A stretch of DNA of 64,000 nucleotides from the NCBI GenBank assembly GCA_041396705.1, contig JAWKYB010000011.1, forward strand, positions 158,250 through 222,249, in the 5' to 3' direction. The DNA is from Alphaproteobacteria bacterium. Its GTDB lineage: Bacteria; Pseudomonadota; Alphaproteobacteria; CALKHQ01. Of the stretch, positions 61,913-64,000 are shown piece after piece (the stretch's first letter is position 1; the number at the start of each line of letters is the position of its first letter). The translations under genes were made by a program, and so were the position numbers. The notes below the pieces were generated by a model that saw only the letters and a program-made list of their open reading frames with translations, had not been told where the DNA came from and made no database searches.

Positions 61913-62677
61913 TCAGAACCGCGGCTTGTGGGTCTCGGTGAAGTGCAGATAGCCGGCGTCGAAGCCGGCGATGCGCTCCAGCCCGGGCATGTCGAGGATG
62001 CGCACGTGCGACGGGCCGGTCTCGACCAGACGTTCGCCGCGCAGCCAGCGCAGCGTGCGGTTCACGTGGACCGCGCTGAGCCCCAGCGTGTCGGCCAGGT
62101 CCTCCTGCGTCATCGGCAGCGGGAACCGGCCGCCGTCGATCATGTCGAGCAGCTGCAGCCGCCGCCACAACTCGCAGAACAGGTGCGCCATGCGCTCGCG
62201 CGCGCTGCGCCGGCCCAGCGACACGATCCGCTCGGCCAGCAGCGCTTCCTCATGCGCGTTGGTCCATGACAGGGCGAGCGCCAGCTGCGGCTGCGCGCGC
62301 AGCATCTCGGCGAACGGCACGATCGGCATGACGTAGGCGATCACTTCGGTCTGTGCGGTCAGGTAGAAATCGGACTCGCCGAACAGCGCGGCGTTGAAGC
62401 ACATGAAGTCGCCCGGCAGCACGAAGTTGACGATCTGCCTGTCGCCATTCTCCAGCAGCTTGAAGCGCACGGCCCAGCCGGAGTGGACCAGGAAAACGTT
62501 GCTGTACGACTGGCCGGCCTCGATGATCGGCTGGTGCCGCGCGAAGTGCGCCTCGTTGTGGCACAGCACGCGGATCGCGTCCCCCATCTCGCCGGTCACC
62601 GTCATGACCGGCCTGAGCTTCCTGAGCAGCTGTGCCGTCACCTCGCGCAGTTCCTCTGCGAACGCATCGTGCCCCAT
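61913..62677 (-). CDS. Crp/Fnr family regulator
   Basis: A 254-residue regulator: cyclic-nucleotide-binding-type beta-barrel (~45-135; FLVHSGWAVRFKLLENGDRQIVNFVLPGDFMCF) and a C-terminal HTH (MTQEDLADTLGLSAVHVNRTLRWLRG). The N-terminal cysteine cluster of true Fnr is absent. It converges with ackA, 13 bp between stops. It may control the small stress-type genes beside it. Confidence 0.9.
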   Translation of the reverse strand: MGHDAFAEELREVTAQLLRKLRPVMTVTGEMGDAIRVLCHNEAHFARHQPIIEAGQSYSNVFLVHSGWAVRFKLLENGDRQIVNFVLPGDFMCFNAALFGESDFYLTAQTEVIAYVMPIVPFAEMLRAQPQLALALSWTNAHEEALLAERIVSLGRRSARERMAHLFCELWRRLQLLDMIDGGRFPLPMTQEDLADTLGLSAVHVNRTLRWLRGERLVETGPSHVRILDMPGLERIAGFDAGYLHFTETHKPRF

Positions 62678-62746
62678 CCGCCGATCGCCTCCTCGCCCGG
62701 CCCCGGGCGGGCAGATTAGGCGAGAACGGGCGTCATGGCGATTGGT

Positions 62747-63019
62747 TCACGCGGGATCGTGGTCCCGCACCGAGTTGGAGCGGCGCTGAATGCGACGGAT
62801 CAGTTCCGCCGCCTTCGCACGCTCCTCCGCCGCATAGGCGCCGAGCCCGGTGCTGAGCTGCGACTCGCGGGCCGCTTCGCAGATTTCGTCGATCTCGGAC
62901 GAATCGAGCACGCCGTTGTCGACCAGCGCGGCGATCAGCGATTCGCAGATCGTCAGGGCGGCGAGACCGGGGCTCGCGCCGTTGCTACCGTTTCCCTCCA
63001 TTCCGCTCCGCTCCTCCAT
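62747..63019 (-). CDS. small hypothetical protein
   Basis: A 90-residue, mostly helical acidic protein (LTICESLIAALVDNGVLDSSEIDEICEAARES). A later in-frame ATG at 63001 is an alternative start. The central helices resemble a conserved small-protein type found near stress genes, but I do not recognise a family with certainty. It is read in the same direction as the neighbouring Crp and small genes. Confidence 0.65.
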   Translation of the reverse strand: MEERSGMEGNGSNGASPGLAALTICESLIAALVDNGVLDSSEIDEICEAARESQLSTGLGAYAAEERAKAAELIRRIQRRSNSVRDHDPA

Positions 63020-63083
63020 GGCAGGCGCAGGGACGACGACGGCGCGATGCCGAGCCGCCCCTGACTGTTGTCAGCGGTCGGGC

Positions 63084-63299
63084 TCAGCGGCGCAGGGCCG
63101 GGTCCTCGCCCTTGGCGCGTGCCTTACCGTCTCGTTCCGCCTGGCGCAGCGCCTCGCCGGCCGGGCCCTCGATGGCCTTGCGCGCCTTCTCCGCCGCGTC
63201 CTCGACCGCGCCGCTCTGCGCAAATTCGGTGGCGTCCTTGCGATAGCGACGGGCGGCCTGGTAGTCGCCCTCGCCCTGAACCTTCGACTTGTCGCTCAT
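63084..63299 (-). CDS. small charged stress-type protein
   Basis: A 71-residue, very hydrophilic Lys/Glu/Ala-rich protein (GEGDYQAARRYRKDATEF). It is predicted helical or disordered. The ATG at 63299 has GGAG-like sequence (GGAGCAACCG) upstream. Proteins of this composition accompany CsbD and DUF1328 genes in stress-response islands of alphaproteobacteria. Function unknown. Confidence 0.7.
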   Translation of the reverse strand: MSDKSKVQGEGDYQAARRYRKDATEFAQSGAVEDAAEKARKAIEGPAGEALRQAERDGKARAKGEDPALRR

Positions 63300-63366
63300 C
63301 GGTTGCTCCATCTGTTCTGGCCGCCGCGACCGCGGCGGATAGATCGGGCGTCGCCGACGCCCCTGT

Positions 63367-63430
63367 CTTGATCGGGTGGCTTGATCGGGTGGCGCTGTCC
63401 GGCGTCGCGCAGATCGCCGACGCCGGACAG
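63367..63430. repeat. tandem 13-mer followed by a 13-bp hairpin
   Basis: CTTGATCGGGTGG is present twice in tandem (63367-63379, 63380-63392). Next to it, CTGTCCGGCGTCG (63395-63407) and its reverse complement (63418-63430) form a 13-bp perfect stem with a ten-base loop. It lies between the DUF1328 gene and the small charged-protein gene, downstream of DUF1328. It may terminate or shield transcripts; there is no T-run. Confidence 0.65.
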
Positions 63431-63492
63431 CCCGCTGGAGGGTGGAACCGCGTTGCAGCGCGGACCCATGTCGTGTTTCAGGACGTCTCAGG

Positions 63493-63669
63493 TCAGGCCG
63501 GCGGCCTGCGGCTGCGCATCAGGTGCAGGATCAGCGACACCACGAGCAGCACCACGAACACGAAGAACAGTATCTGCGCGATCGAGGCCGATGCCGCCGA
63601 TATGCCGCCGAAGCCGAACACGCCGGCGACGATGGCAACGACGAAGAATACAAGGGCCCACCACAACAT
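63493..63669 (-). CDS. DUF1328 (YtjA-type) small membrane protein
   Basis: A 58-residue protein: MLWWALVFFVVAIVAGVFG, GISAASASIAQILFFVF and a short basic tail. The two membrane segments and the sequence pattern are those of the DUF1328 family. Members are induced in stress and stationary phase; the function is unknown. It lies next to the CsbD gene, a common partner. Confidence 0.85.
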   Translation of the reverse strand: MLWWALVFFVVAIVAGVFGFGGISAASASIAQILFFVFVVLLVVSLILHLMRSRRPPA

Positions 63670-63711
63670 CGGTCAGTCTCCCGTTTTTCGATCTCCGGCG
63701 CGGTGCGCCGC

Positions 63712-63903
63712 TCAGGCGTTCCAGGCGTCGACCTGGCGTTCGGCGTCTTCGCGGGCGATGCCGTAGCTCTTCTGGATCTTGCCGACGAGCTCGTCGCGCT
63801 TGCCCTCGATGACATCGAGATCGTCATCGGTCAGCTTGCCCCACTGCTGCTTGGCCTTGCCCTTCAGGATGTTCCAGTTGCCCTTCAGCTGCTCGGAATT
63901 CAT
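63712..63903 (-). CDS. csbD: CsbD family stress protein
   Basis: A 63-residue protein with the diagnostic pattern NSEQLKGNWNILKGKAKQQWGKLTDDDL and IEGKRDELVGKIQKSYGI. CsbD is a general-stress protein in many bacteria, with no known reaction. AAGGAGAA precedes the ATG at 63903. It is the first of a row of small minus-strand stress-type genes. Confidence 0.93.
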   Translation of the reverse strand: MNSEQLKGNWNILKGKAKQQWGKLTDDDLDVIEGKRDELVGKIQKSYGIAREDAERQVDAWNA

Positions 63904-63931
63904 TTGCGTTCTCCTTCGTTTGGCACCGGCC

Positions 63932-64000
63932 GTGGGGGGGGGCGAGTGCCCCGCCCGGCCGGGGGGGGGGGGGTGAGGGGTGGGGGGGGGGGAGCCCCCC
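63932..64000. other. poly-G terminal stretch, probably artefact
   Basis: The last ~70 bases are almost pure G (runs of 7 to 13 or more, broken by GAG, CCCG and a final CCCCCC). Nothing else in the window looks like this. It is typical of sequencing or assembly artefact at a contig end, so it should not be given biological meaning. Confidence 0.7.

Overview
This is a 64 kb piece of a very GC-rich bacterial chromosome, almost certainly from an environmental alphaproteobacterium. The support is the third-codon G/C saturation, the extradiol lig (4,5-cleavage) set, HyuA/HyuB, LMW-PTP-type ArsC with Acr3, CsbD/DUF1328 stress proteins, and dispersed palindromes of a kind common in that class. A Rhodospirillales-like host is my guess, not something the sequence proves. 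There is no rRNA, tRNA, CRISPR array, transposase or phage gene. The last ~70 bases are poly-G and look like a contig-end artefact.

Layout. 1-1.3 kb: end of a receiver-domain protein, a methyltransferase and a small protein. 1.3-6 kb: a 2,2-dialkylglycine-decarboxylase-like aminotransferase with a divergent Lrp regulator, a Nudix hydrolase, arginase and a di-haem cytochrome c peroxidase. 6.1-9.3 kb: a zinc alcohol dehydrogenase and an arsR-arsC-acr3 operon. 9.6-14.7 kb: a giant Calx-beta/PQQ-type sugar dehydrogenase/RTX protein with a triplicated C-terminal module, next to an unknown protein with a CNF1-like Cys/His pair. 14.9-20.7 kb: acetyltransferase, AraC/MFS pair, aldo-keto reductase, WD40 protein and a small exported protein.

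20.7-32.4 kb is a complete protocatechuate 4,5-cleavage (lig) regulon in two divergent arms. The minus arm holds a 6PGDH-like gene, ligJ, ligI, ligA, ligB, ligC and an aldo-keto reductase. The plus arm holds ligK, ligU, a LacI regulator and a MetE-like gene. Between them lies a LysR gene with two DNA-binding domains. Together they would take protocatechuate to pyruvate and oxaloacetate, but ligC and the MetE-like gene carry clustered single-base frameshifts.

32.3-37.3 kb: an unusual three-gene operon of an ATP-grasp ligase, an MFS transporter fused to two extracytoplasmic sensor modules, and an orphan ABC-type binding protein. 37.5-41.4 kb: hyuA-hyuB-small zinc-ribbon operon. 42.5-55.9 kb: a probable catabolic locus with a haem-oxygenase-like di-iron enzyme, GlcG-like protein, aldehyde dehydrogenase, TauE exporter, Rieske protein without its usual catalytic iron site, SDR and HpaI aldolase. 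Its neighbours are a GntR/ornithine-cyclodeaminase-like pair and a five-gene peptide-type ABC importer. A shared GTATAC palindrome links GntR to the di-iron gene. 56-62 kb: lipoprotein, two SDRs, SnoaL-like protein, and an isomerase-kinase-acetate kinase operon. 61.9-63.9 kb: Crp/Fnr regulator and small stress-type proteins.
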